Shown in pieces: positions 1 to 5,381 of a DNA stretch of 5,381 nt (within the stretch, counting starts at the first letter, position 1; each line of letters starts with the position of its first letter). This DNA comes from Acidiferrobacter sp. GTDB taxonomy: Bacteria > Pseudomonadota > Gammaproteobacteria > Arenicellales > UBA868. The DNA is taken from NCBI GenBank assembly GCA_002694065.1, contig NZKZ01000094.1, positions 23,778-29,158 of the forward strand. Direction: 5' to 3'. A program made the position numbers and the translations under genes. The notes beneath the pieces were generated by a model that worked only from the letters and a program-made list of their open reading frames with translations, did not search any database and was not told the DNA's origin.

Positions 1-891
1 GTGGGCGTGCTCGGTACTTCTGCCAAATATATTGATGCGATTGCCAAGGCAGGCCTGAGGCCGCGCGAGACGCACGATCTTTCCCATGTCAGAACGATTC
101 TTTCGACGGGTTCTCCGCTGATCGCCGAGAGTTTTGACTATATCTACGATGCGGTCAGCGATACCGCGTGCCTGTCGTCGATTTCCGGGGGCACAGATAT
201 CATGGGATGCTTCATCGGCGGGAATCCCAATCTGCCGGTCCGGCGCGGAGAAATCCAGTGCCCCATTCTTGGCATGCAGATAGAGGTCTGGAATGATGAG
301 GGCGCAAAGGTGCCGGATGGAGAAAAAGGCGAGTTGGTCTGCGTCAACCCTTTCCCCTCAATGCCGATCGGATTCTGGGACGATCCACAAGATGCAAAAT
401 ACAAAGCCGCGTACTTTGAGAAGTTTCCGGGCGTCTGGTGTCATGGGGATTACATTTCCGTCACCGAGCACGGCGGGATTGTTGTTTTCGGTCGATCGGA
501 TGCCGTACTGAACCCCGGAGGTGTGAGAATCGGCACAGCGGAGATCTACAGGCAAGCCGAGCGTATTGAGCAGGTGCTGGAGAGTCTGGTGATCGGACAG
601 CAGTGGAAAGGAGATGTGCGAGTGGTGCTGTTCGTCCGTTTGCGCGAAGGGGAGGAGCTCGATGACGCACTTCGGGCAAGAATCTGCAGCGAGATCCGGC
701 AGAACACCACACCCCGTCACGTACCTGCCAAGGTGATTCAGGTGGAGGATATTCCCCGGACCAAAAGCGGGAAGATCGTCGAGTTGGCGGTACGTAAGAT
801 CGTGCACGGTGAGCCGGTGCTCAATCGGGAGGCGCTGGCCAATCCGGAGGCGCTGGATTTATTCGCTAACTTGCCGGAGTTGGATGTTTAA
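1..891 (+). CDS. Acetoacetyl-CoA synthetase, C-terminal part (5' truncated by window edge)
   Basis: This is the C-terminal 296 residues of an acetoacetyl-CoA synthetase, a member of the ANL (acyl-adenylate-forming) superfamily. The cytoplasmic enzyme activates acetoacetate with ATP and CoA to acetoacetyl-CoA, feeding ketone-body, polyhydroxybutyrate or lipid metabolism. Seen in the fragment: SISGGTD at residues 60-66 (adenylation motif), GEIQC at 83-87, FPGVWCHGD at 142-150, the hinge-region block GRSDAVLNPGGVRIGTAEIY at 164-183, and PRTKSGK at 252-258, where K258 fits the catalytic adenylation lysine. The end (EALANPEALDLF, 277-288) is typical of this subfamily and separates it from plain acetyl-CoA synthetase. 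Family members are about 650 residues, so more than half the protein lies upstream. The GTG at base 1 is therefore an internal valine codon, not a start. The gene ends in TAA at 889-891, converging on the next gene. Family assignment is confident; the symbol is left blank because usage varies. Confidence 0.95.
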   Translation: MGVLGTSAKYIDAIAKAGLRPRETHDLSHVRTILSTGSPLIAESFDYIYDAVSDTACLSSISGGTDIMGCFIGGNPNLPVRRGEIQCPILGMQIEVWNDEGAKVPDGEKGELVCVNPFPSMPIGFWDDPQDAKYKAAYFEKFPGVWCHGDYISVTEHGGIVVFGRSDAVLNPGGVRIGTAEIYRQAERIEQVLESLVIGQQWKGDVRVVLFVRLREGEELDDALRARICSEIRQNTTPRHVPAKVIQVEDIPRTKSGKIVELAVRKIVHGEPVLNREALANPEALDLFANLPELDV

Positions 892-902
892 TGTGTCGGG
901 AC

Positions 903-1718
903 TCAGCCGCCGGGCAGGCCAATGATGCGGTAGCCCTGAGGCACCATCAGGCGCAGTGACACATCAAGCCGGTCGACCGCTGCCAGGGTGGCGGAGAATG
1001 CACCGGAAACCTTTTCCAGGCGGATCGGCAGGGAAGAGGAATCCGCGAGGCCGAGCGGGGGCAGTACAAACCCCATCGATGACAACAGCGCACTTGCAGA
1101 CAGTTGCAGCTCCTGAACGTAGGCCGCGAGCGCTGCGAGGGTCTGGAAGTCCGCCGGCGGGATGCCTAGGCCCTCGTTGTCTGTCACACAGCTTCGACCG
1201 ATTGCCCGCTCTTCGCGGCGAATCTGCCACCATTGGCAGCGAATACCCGCTGCATCGCCTTGCTGGCCGAGATGCTTGAGTTTGATTGAGCCGCCGGCGA
1301 TCGCCTCCGGATCGGGGATACCCAGGCTTTTCAGCATCTCATCCAGTTGCTGGCGTTTTTCCTCCGAGAGGGTTTCGCGTTGAGCCATCAGACTTTGTGC
1401 GATACCGGAGAACTGGTCGATAGATTGACGCAATACGGTGGGGTCCACACGTGTTAACTCTTTGCGCGCATGCCGTATGAAGTAAACCTCACGGTTGCCT
1501 GAGATGAATAGCACTTCCTGGCGTGGCATCCCGGAATGGGTGAGCCGAACGCGGCCGTCGCTGATAACAATCTGCGCCTTACCCGCAATGCCATGATCTA
1601 CAGTATCGATGATCAGCCGCGTGGCGGCCTCGGCAGGTATGATGGCGCCCGCCCATAAGCAAAAGCCAAAAAGGGCGAAGGCGATACTGGGAAGCCGTCT
1701 AGGGAAAGATATGATCAA
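903..1718 (-). CDS. Unknown exported (periplasmic) protein with signal peptide, TTG start
   Basis: A 271-aa protein I do not recognise by name. Residues 1-31 form a good Sec signal peptide: arginines at 7-8, a hydrophobic core around 11-27, and an AEA-A cleavage site after residue 31. C20 is preceded by GF, so it is not a lipobox and a soluble periplasmic protein is expected. The mature part begins with a beta-rich segment (about 33-85), then a charged helical stretch (about 95-132), then a segment with two cysteines, C161 and C177, which could form a disulfide. The overall look faintly recalls DUF4412-type periplasmic proteins, but that is impression only. The start is TTG at 1718: no in-frame ATG or GTG exists nearby upstream, and the first internal Met (M64) would remove the signal peptide. 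AGGG lies 7 nt upstream as a weak ribosome binding site. It is probably monocistronic, with its own candidate promoter (1788-1817). Coding status is strong; function is unknown. Confidence 0.8.
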   Translation of the reverse strand: MIISFPRRLPSIAFALFGFCLWAGAIIPAEAATRLIIDTVDHGIAGKAQIVISDGRVRLTHSGMPRQEVLFISGNREVYFIRHARKELTRVDPTVLRQSIDQFSGIAQSLMAQRETLSEEKRQQLDEMLKSLGIPDPEAIAGGSIKLKHLGQQGDAAGIRCQWWQIRREERAIGRSCVTDNEGLGIPPADFQTLAALAAYVQELQLSASALLSSMGFVLPPLGLADSSSLPIRLEKVSGAFSATLAAVDRLDVSLRLMVPQGYRIIGLPGG

Positions 1719-1738
1719 GACACAGCCCTGGATTGTTA

Positions 1739-1756
1739 TCAGGCGCCAACGCCTGA
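1739..1756 (-). repeat. Perfect 7-bp inverted repeat in the leader of the exported-protein gene
   Basis: TCAGGCG (1739-1745) and CGCCTGA (1750-1756) are perfect reverse complements separated by the 4-nt loop CCAA. The dyad lies about 20 bp upstream of the TTG start of the minus-strand gene and downstream of its candidate promoter. It could form an RNA hairpin in the 5' leader or be a protein-binding operator. No U-tract follows on either strand, so it is not a standard intrinsic terminator. Confidence 0.5.
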
Positions 1757-1787
1757 AGGATGGTTGTCGACCCGTGAAACCGTCCAG

Positions 1788-1817
1788 ATTGTAATTGATG
1801 GGAAAGAGCCGTGTCGT
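1788..1817 (-). promoter_or_regulatory. Candidate sigma-70 promoter for the exported-protein gene
   Basis: Read on the minus strand, ACGACA (1817-1812, 4 of 6 matches to TTGACA) is followed after 18 nt by TACAAT (1793-1788, 5 of 6 matches to TATAAT). Transcription would begin near 1780 and give a leader of about 60 nt before the TTG start at 1718. That leader would contain the hairpin at 1739-1756. The boxes were matched by eye, so chance occurrence is possible. Confidence 0.4.
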
Positions 1818-1869
1818 CGGCGCGGCTTTGGGTATCGGGTATCATCCGAACCGGTCCGGTGAGCCTCAA

Positions 1870-1889
1870 CGCGGATCCGTTAATCCGCG
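1870..1889. repeat. Perfect 7-bp inverted repeat, possible operator
   Basis: CGCGGAT (1870-1876) and ATCCGCG (1883-1889) are perfect reverse complements around a 6-nt centre. The dyad sits about 100 bp upstream of the first gene of the lgt cluster, a position suitable for a regulator-binding site. No T-run follows on either strand. Function is not shown by sequence alone. Confidence 0.4.
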
Positions 1890-1988
1890 GGATGCAGCAG
1901 AACGTGGTACGGGTCTCCCGGATTGATTTTCGTTGGAGCCAACCGGAACAAACTGCAATTAAACTGAAAAATATAAAGCACAGGACCC

Positions 1989-2210
1989 ATGATCACCAAT
2001 ATTTACGGCAAACAGTTAAGTGACCTAGAGAAGATGCGGGTCGAAGAGAAAATCCGTCACGTCAAGGAGGCAATCCCTGATGAGGTCTATGAGGTCCTCA
2101 CAGCCGAGTGGCGGCGATTTGTCACCAGGTCCGTGGAGCAGGGTCAGGGAGAAATGAAGCTTGAGGAGTTCGATTACTATTTTGAACTTTTCATGAAGTT
2201 TCCCCATTGA
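1989..2210 (+). CDS. Small acidic helical protein of unknown function, upstream of lgt
   Basis: A 73-residue protein I do not recognise. It starts at ATG with AGGA 3 nt upstream, a rather close but usable ribosome binding site. It has no signal peptide or membrane segment. The sequence is rich in Glu, Lys and Arg and reads as two or three amphipathic helices: about 9-28 (SDLEKMRVEEKIRHVKEA), 31-50 (an EVYEVLTAEWRRFV core) and 57-71 (LEEFDYYFELFMK). The last is strikingly aromatic and could be an interaction surface. It ends in TGA only 21 bp before lgt, in the same direction, so co-transcription is likely. It is more credible than the overlapping frame at 1811-2023 because it has a ribosome binding site, regular helix periodicity and operon placement. 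It could be a small adaptor or regulator, but nothing in the sequence fixes a role. Confidence 0.65.
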   Translation: MITNIYGKQLSDLEKMRVEEKIRHVKEAIPDEVYEVLTAEWRRFVTRSVEQGQGEMKLEEFDYYFELFMKFPH

Positions 2211-2231
2211 TCTAAAGCGCTTGCATCTTTC

Positions 2232-3014
2232 ATGACGTATCCGGATATCGACCCCATCGCAATCAGTATCGGGCCGATTGCGATCCACTGGTACGGTCTG
2301 ATGTATCTCGTCGCATTTGCGGCCGGTGGCCTGCTCGGCAGATACCGGGCAGGTCGGATGCCGGGGCAATGGACCAGCACGCAGATCTGGGATCTCGTTT
2401 TCTATATCGCCGTCGGTGCGGTGCTCGGCGGTCGGCTCGGTTACGCGATCTTTTACAACACTGGCTATTACCTGTCACATCCTATCGAGATTTTCTGGGT
2501 ATGGACGGGGGGTATGTCTTTTCATGGAGGCCTGATCGGGGTTGTCCTCGCAGTCGGATTTTTTGCGCGTCGATCACAGCGACGCTTTTTTGAGGTGGCT
2601 GATTTTCTTGCGCCGCTTTGTGCACCGGGTCTTCTGGCAGGCCGAATCGGCAACTTTATTAATCAGGAGTTGTGGGGGCGGGTCAGTGATGTTCCCTGGG
2701 CGATGGTGTTTCCTGCCGGTGGGCCGTTGCCGAGACACCCGTCCCAGTTATATGAAGCAGCTTTAGAGGGCGTCATTCTGTTCGTCATTGTCTGGAGTTT
2801 TGCGGCGAAACCGAGGCGACCTGGCCAGGTAAGCGGTCTCTTCCTGCTGGGTTATGGCGTCTTCCGATTCTTTGTGGAGTTCTATCGTGAGCCGGATGTC
2901 CATCTTGGTCCGGTGGCGCTTGATTGGGTGACGATGGGCCAACTCCTGAGCGTCCCGGTAATCGTGGCAGGGGCGTGGTTGCTGATGCGAAGGCCGCAGA
3001 ACGGAAGTCATTAA
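2232..3014 (+). CDS. lgt: Prolipoprotein diacylglyceryl transferase
   Basis: Lgt is the inner-membrane enzyme that moves the diacylglyceryl group from phosphatidylglycerol to the lipobox cysteine of prolipoproteins, the first step of lipoprotein maturation. The 260-residue length is normal for the family. The N-terminus (IGPIAIHWYGLMYLVAF, 13-29) is typical and supports the ATG at 2232. The Lgt signature is intact: GRIGNFINQELWGR at 137-150. Other conserved elements are GGRLGY at 66-71, MSFHGGLIG at 95-103 (H98 corresponds to the conserved His of this motif), HPSQLYEA at 169-176 and the C-terminal FRFFVEFYREPD at 211-222. Multiple hydrophobic segments fit the seven-helix topology. No clear Shine-Dalgarno sequence precedes the start, which lies 21 bp after the small upstream gene, so read-through or coupled translation may contribute. 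The stop codon TAA overlaps the next ATG. Confidence 0.97.
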   Translation: MTYPDIDPIAISIGPIAIHWYGLMYLVAFAAGGLLGRYRAGRMPGQWTSTQIWDLVFYIAVGAVLGGRLGYAIFYNTGYYLSHPIEIFWVWTGGMSFHGGLIGVVLAVGFFARRSQRRFFEVADFLAPLCAPGLLAGRIGNFINQELWGRVSDVPWAMVFPAGGPLPRHPSQLYEAALEGVILFVIVWSFAAKPRRPGQVSGLFLLGYGVFRFFVEFYREPDVHLGPVALDWVTMGQLLSVPVIVAGAWLLMRRPQNGSH

Positions 3015-3547
3015 TGCGGGTGGTGCTGCTGTCGGATACGCACGGCTTCGTAGAGCCTTTTGTTCAGGCACTGGCACGTTCGGCTGACTGTGTTGTGCAT
3101 GCGGGAGATATCGGTGGGTTGGAGGTGATCGAGGCGGTGACGCCGGTTCGGGGCAAATTGGTCGCGGTGCGGGGAAACAACGATTGGCCCGAATCCTGGC
3201 CGGGCGCAGCGAAAGCGGGTGTTCTGGATCTAGGAGAGGCTGCCGAGGTGGATCTTCCCGGAGGCCTGTTGGCAGTTGAACATGGCCACCGTATCTGGGA
3301 TACCCGTCACTACCATAAGCGCCTTCGCGCAAAATATCCTAGGGCCCGCGCGATTGTCTACGGACACACCCATATCCGCTGTGCCGACCTCGATCAGGCG
3401 CCGTGGGTGTTGAACCCCGGCGCTGCAGGCCGCGAGCGTACCAAAGGCGGCCCTTCCTGCATCCTGCTCGAAGCGGGTCACCACAAATGGAAAGTGAGTG
3501 AGTACCGAAACGGGCAGATCAGCGCGTCTGATTGCCACCGTGCTTAA
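3014..3547 (+). CDS. YfcE/MJ0936-family metallophosphoesterase
   Basis: A 177-residue calcineurin-like phosphodiesterase of the small YfcE/MJ0936 type: cytoplasmic, two-metal enzymes active on model phosphodiesters, with physiological substrates mostly unclear. All metal-binding motifs are visible: SDTHG at 7-11 (D8, H10), HAGDIGG at 29-35 (D32), GNND at 54-57 (N55), EHGH at 89-92 (H90), GHTH at 117-120 (H118, H120) and the closing LNPGAAGRER at 133-142. I chose the ATG at 3014 because MRVVLLSDTHG begins the first beta strand as in the family, and GGAAG lies 6 nt upstream. A longer frame from 2924 would add 30 unrelated residues inside lgt. The start overlaps the lgt stop as TAATG, the classic arrangement for translational coupling, so it is in the same operon. 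A functional link to lipoprotein processing is not shown. Confidence 0.92.
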   Translation: MRVVLLSDTHGFVEPFVQALARSADCVVHAGDIGGLEVIEAVTPVRGKLVAVRGNNDWPESWPGAAKAGVLDLGEAAEVDLPGGLLAVEHGHRIWDTRHYHKRLRAKYPRARAIVYGHTHIRCADLDQAPWVLNPGAAGRERTKGGPSCILLEAGHHKWKVSEYRNGQISASDCHRA

Positions 3548-3600
3548 GCTCGCCTAGCCGCATCGCGTCGCGTTACACCGGGGGTTTAAGGTTGTGACGG
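3548..3600. other. Convergent gene junction without a clear terminator
   Basis: This 53-bp stretch lies between the stop codons of the metallophosphoesterase (+) and the alpha/beta hydrolase (-). There is an 8-bp palindrome GCTTAAGC around the metallophosphoesterase stop (3542-3549). I find no GC-rich stem followed by a T-run on either strand, so termination for the two converging transcripts is not explained by a standard intrinsic terminator. Confidence 0.5.
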
Positions 3601-4374
3601 TCAGTCGTCTTGCCTGATGAGAAATTCTCGCACTACAGGCAAGACGCGTTCGGTCGCCTCGATAAAGATAGCGTGTTTGAGGTGATCCAGGATAATGAGT
3701 TCGGCGTTGGGCAGGGCGTCTGCCATTTCCCGATTGAGTCGGGGGTTGCAGCCGCCGTCCTGCGCACCGGTGACCAGTTGGCAGGGTACCGAGATCTCAT
3801 GAAGCCATGGCGCCATCTCGGTTTGTGCATAGATGTCGAAGACATTCAGGAAGACTTCGGCCGGCGTGTCGATCACCTGCTGTTTTCGTTTCTCTATGAG
3901 ATCAGGTCGTTCGGCAATAAATTCATCCGTGAACCAACGCGCAGACAGGGTATCGAGCACTTGTGGAATGCCTTTTTCCCGCATCGCGCTGACGACTGCA
4001 TTGACCTTGGCACTGTCGTCGGGCGTTCGAAAGGCCGCGGTAGACCATAATCCCAGGGAACGGACCCGCTCGGGATAGCGCCTCGCATAGGCCGGGCCGA
4101 TCATGCCCCCCAGCGAGTGGCCTGCGAAGTGCGCGCATTCAACACCGAGGGCCGATCGCAGGGCCTCCAGGTCGTCGACCAGATCGTGCAGGCCGAAGGG
4201 GGTGTCTGGTGTGGGACTTTCACCGTGACCGCGAAGATCGTAACGGATGCAGGTGAAGCGGTCCTTTAGCCCTTCAACAAGCTCAGCAAAAGTTGCCCGC
4301 CGGGCGCCGATCCCGTGAATCAGGAAAAGCGCTGGACCTTGACCTTCTATAGTGTAAGCACAGTCAATTGCCAT
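3601..4374 (-). CDS. Alpha/beta-hydrolase fold protein, enol-lactonase/esterase-like
   Basis: A 257-residue single-domain alpha/beta hydrolase, probably cytoplasmic since no signal peptide is present. The catalytic set is complete: HG oxyanion motif at 20-21 (LIHGIG), the RYDLRGHGES strand-turn at 44-53, nucleophile elbow GHSLGG at 85-90 with S87, acid D206 in TGAQDGG, and H234 in LKHAIFIEA. The pattern and length resemble the 3-oxoadipate enol-lactonase (PcaD)-like and carboxylesterase group, which hydrolyse ester or lactone bonds. The cap region (about 115-190) that sets specificity does not tell me the substrate. The start is ATG at 4374, with only a weak GGA upstream. The gene follows the luciferase-like monooxygenase by 23 bp on the same strand, so the two are probably one transcript, suggesting the hydrolase acts on a product of that oxygenase. 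Haloalkane dehalogenase or C-C hydrolase activity cannot be excluded. Fold is certain, reaction is not. Confidence 0.93.
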   Translation of the reverse strand: MAIDCAYTIEGQGPALFLIHGIGARRATFAELVEGLKDRFTCIRYDLRGHGESPTPDTPFGLHDLVDDLEALRSALGVECAHFAGHSLGGMIGPAYARRYPERVRSLGLWSTAAFRTPDDSAKVNAVVSAMREKGIPQVLDTLSARWFTDEFIAERPDLIEKRKQQVIDTPAEVFLNVFDIYAQTEMAPWLHEISVPCQLVTGAQDGGCNPRLNREMADALPNAELIILDHLKHAIFIEATERVLPVVREFLIRQDD

Positions 4375-4397
4375 GATTCAGTCCAGTCGTCGGTAAA

Positions 4398-5381
4398 TCA
4401 TGCAACGTCACGGCCGAGCGAGCGAATATGCGGCAGGACCTCTTCGCTGAACCGGCCCATCATTTCCAAAGTCTCGGACTGATCCTGGCCAAAATTGGAA
4501 GAAGCAATCACCTCGCTGATGCCCAGCTCGGCATATTCTGAAAGACGGTCAATCATTTCCTGGACGCCGCAGATAAGCACATTTGCTCCGAGTTCCTCAA
4601 TAGACTGGGTTCGGGGCAGGGGTTTGATGACGCCCTCTTCGACGATTCCCGGACCTCCAAAGACATTATCAAAGCTCTGGTAGTAACGGTAGGCAAGGGC
4701 GGTCTTGTTTTGGGTATCCGCATCATTTTTGGTGAGATAAAGCCCCCGCTGAAGCGACAGGCGCGAGCGGCAATGTGTGCCGGCTAAAGCCCTGCCCCTG
4801 AAGAATGCGCTGACCTGCTCTACGAGAACATCATGATTTGCGCCAAGCGGGGTAGTCTGGATGTGATAGCCCTTGGATGCCATGGCTTCGATGCCGGCAG
4901 GTGCCATGATGGCAAGTGCAATCGGAATCGCGTGTTCAGGTCGCGGCATCACGGTGAGGGGTTCGAAATGGTAATGCTCGCCATCCCAGGAAACCTCTTT
5001 TTGCAAGAGAAGAGCCTCGAGCACTTGAAGACTTTCCTCAAACTTCGGTTTGGTGGTATCGAAAGCCACTCCCATGCGGTCTGTTTCGTATCCGAAAGCA
5101 CCTTTCCCTACCCCTAAGACCAGGCGGCCGTTGCACAGCGTCTGGGCTTGAATCACTTCACCGGCAAAGATACGCATGTCGCGTAACGGCAGTTGGCAGA
5201 CTGACGTCGCAATCTCGACTTTCTCTGTATGGGCAGCGACCTTGACCGCAAATTGCAACGGAGAGGGCATCAGGAGAATATTGACGAGGTGGTGCTCGGG
5301 GATGGATACCCCCTGGTAGCCGCAGGATTCAGCATGCACAGCCTGTTCCAGCATCTCGCGGTACAAACGTGTTGCGCCGAT
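4398..5381 (-). CDS. Luciferase-like flavin-dependent monooxygenase (LLM class), 5' end beyond the window
   Basis: The visible 327 residues belong to the bacterial luciferase-like (LLM) family of TIM-barrel enzymes, which use reduced FMN, or F420 in some branches, to oxidise or oxygenate small molecules. Seen in order, counting from the window edge: LYREMLEQAVHAESCGYQGV (6-25), the PEHH motif (28-31), the strand VEIATSVCQLPLRD (55-68), the NGRLVLGVGKG flavin-pocket block (84-94), the FEESLQVLEALL helix (114-125), WDGEHYHF (132-139) and PIALAIMAPAGIEAMASKGY (153-172). The frame stays open through base 5381. The TTG at 5366 lies within the conserved first helix, and ATCGGCGCAACACGT upstream remains in frame, so the real start lies outside; roughly 20-25 residues (first barrel strand) are missing. 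The stop is TGA at 4400-4398. It is the upstream partner of the hydrolase gene 23 bp away. Substrate and flavin choice cannot be told from sequence by eye. Confidence 0.93.
   Translation of the reverse strand: MGATRLYREMLEQAVHAESCGYQGVSIPEHHLVNILLMPSPLQFAVKVAAHTEKVEIATSVCQLPLRDMRIFAGEVIQAQTLCNGRLVLGVGKGAFGYETDRMGVAFDTTKPKFEESLQVLEALLLQKEVSWDGEHYHFEPLTVMPRPEHAIPIALAIMAPAGIEAMASKGYHIQTTPLGANHDVLVEQVSAFFRGRALAGTHCRSRLSLQRGLYLTKNDADTQNKTALAYRYYQSFDNVFGGPGIVEEGVIKPLPRTQSIEELGANVLICGVQEMIDRLSEYAELGISEVIASSNFGQDQSETLEMMGRFSEEVLPHIRSLGRDVA

Larger units (their letters stand above)
1719..1988. other. Divergent intergenic region with several short dyads
   Basis: This 270-bp gap separates the minus-strand exported-protein gene from the plus-strand lgt cluster, so promoters for both should lie here. 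It holds a candidate minus-strand promoter (1788-1817), perfect 7-bp inverted repeats at 1739-1756 and 1870-1889, a weaker stem at 1805-1829 (one G-U pair), and a tandem GGGTATC duplication at 1830-1843. The 50 bases before 1989 become AT-rich and contain TATAAA at 1972-1977, but no convincing -35 box sits at the right distance. An open frame from 1811 to 2023 overlaps the next gene, resembles nothing I know and is not called. Confidence 0.6.

Noticed and set aside
1..3. GTG at the first base as the start of the acetoacetyl-CoA synthetase
   Set aside because: The family is about 650 residues and the sequence here aligns with its middle; the N-terminal adenylation half is missing, so this is a window edge, not a start or a broken gene.
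358..807. A 149-aa minus-strand open frame antisense to acetoacetyl-CoA synthetase
   Set aside because: The plus strand encodes a clear enzyme over the whole stretch; the antisense frame has no domain, signal or start-site support.
892..902. Terminator between acetoacetyl-CoA synthetase and the exported-protein gene
   Set aside because: The gap is 11 bp and no stem with a T-run is visible across either stop codon.
1811..2023. A 70-aa open frame on the plus strand in the intergenic region
   Set aside because: It starts with GTG without a ribosome binding site, overlaps the better-supported gene at 1989, crosses the dyad cluster and has no recognisable or regular protein features.
2924..3013. 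A longer metallophosphoesterase beginning at 2924
   Set aside because: The extra 30 residues lie inside lgt in another frame, are Arg/Gly/Pro-rich and precede the family's normal N-terminus; the ATG at 3014 starts exactly at the conserved first strand with GGAAG in front.
2763..3332. A 189-aa minus-strand open frame antisense to lgt and the metallophosphoesterase
   Set aside because: It is Pro/Arg/His-rich, lies opposite two certain genes, and has the composition expected of an antisense shadow in GC-rich DNA.
3542..3600. Possible terminator between the convergent genes (CTTAA ... TTAAG pair)
   Set aside because: Only 5 bp pair across a loop of about 40 nt, with no GC-rich stem or T-run; not enough to call a terminator.
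5364..5366. TTG as the start of the luciferase-like monooxygenase
   Set aside because: The frame stays open to the window edge, and the conserved first helix and first barrel strand require residues upstream.

Overview
The window is an ordinary-looking piece of a moderately GC-rich bacterial chromosome. The protein families and their sequence style (acetoacetyl-CoA synthetase, a Lgt with the classic proteobacterial signature, a signal-peptide periplasmic protein) suggest a proteobacterium, probably gammaproteobacterial. That placement is inference from remembered family resemblance; there is no rRNA or other marker to settle it. I see no tRNA, rRNA, CRISPR array, insertion sequence or phage gene.

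Layout. The left edge (1-891, +) is the C-terminal part of an acetoacetyl-CoA synthetase whose 5' half lies outside the window. It converges, with an 11-bp gap, on a minus-strand gene (903-1718) for an unrecognised exported protein with a TTG start. A 270-bp divergent intergenic region (1719-1988) follows. It holds a plausible minus-strand promoter and several short hairpins. Rightward from it runs a compact cluster: a 73-aa acidic, helical unknown protein (1989-2210), lgt (2232-3014), and a YfcE/MJ0936-like metallophosphoesterase (3014-3547) that overlaps the lgt stop codon by one base (TAATG). A 53-bp convergent gap with no obvious terminator separates this from a minus-strand pair: a luciferase-like flavin monooxygenase (4398 to beyond the right edge) followed 23 bp downstream by an alpha/beta hydrolase (3601-4374).

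How the genes work together. Lgt performs the first committed step of lipoprotein maturation at the inner membrane. Its two neighbours are probably co-transcribed, but a shared function cannot be read from sequence. The monooxygenase and hydrolase look like a two-gene catabolic or detoxification unit (oxygenation, then hydrolysis); the substrate is unknown. The acetoacetyl-CoA synthetase belongs to ketone-body/polyhydroxybutyrate metabolism and seems unrelated to its neighbours here. I found no convincing new biological system. The items most worth a second look are the unknown exported protein with its structured leader, the small protein ahead of lgt, and the monooxygenase-hydrolase pair.
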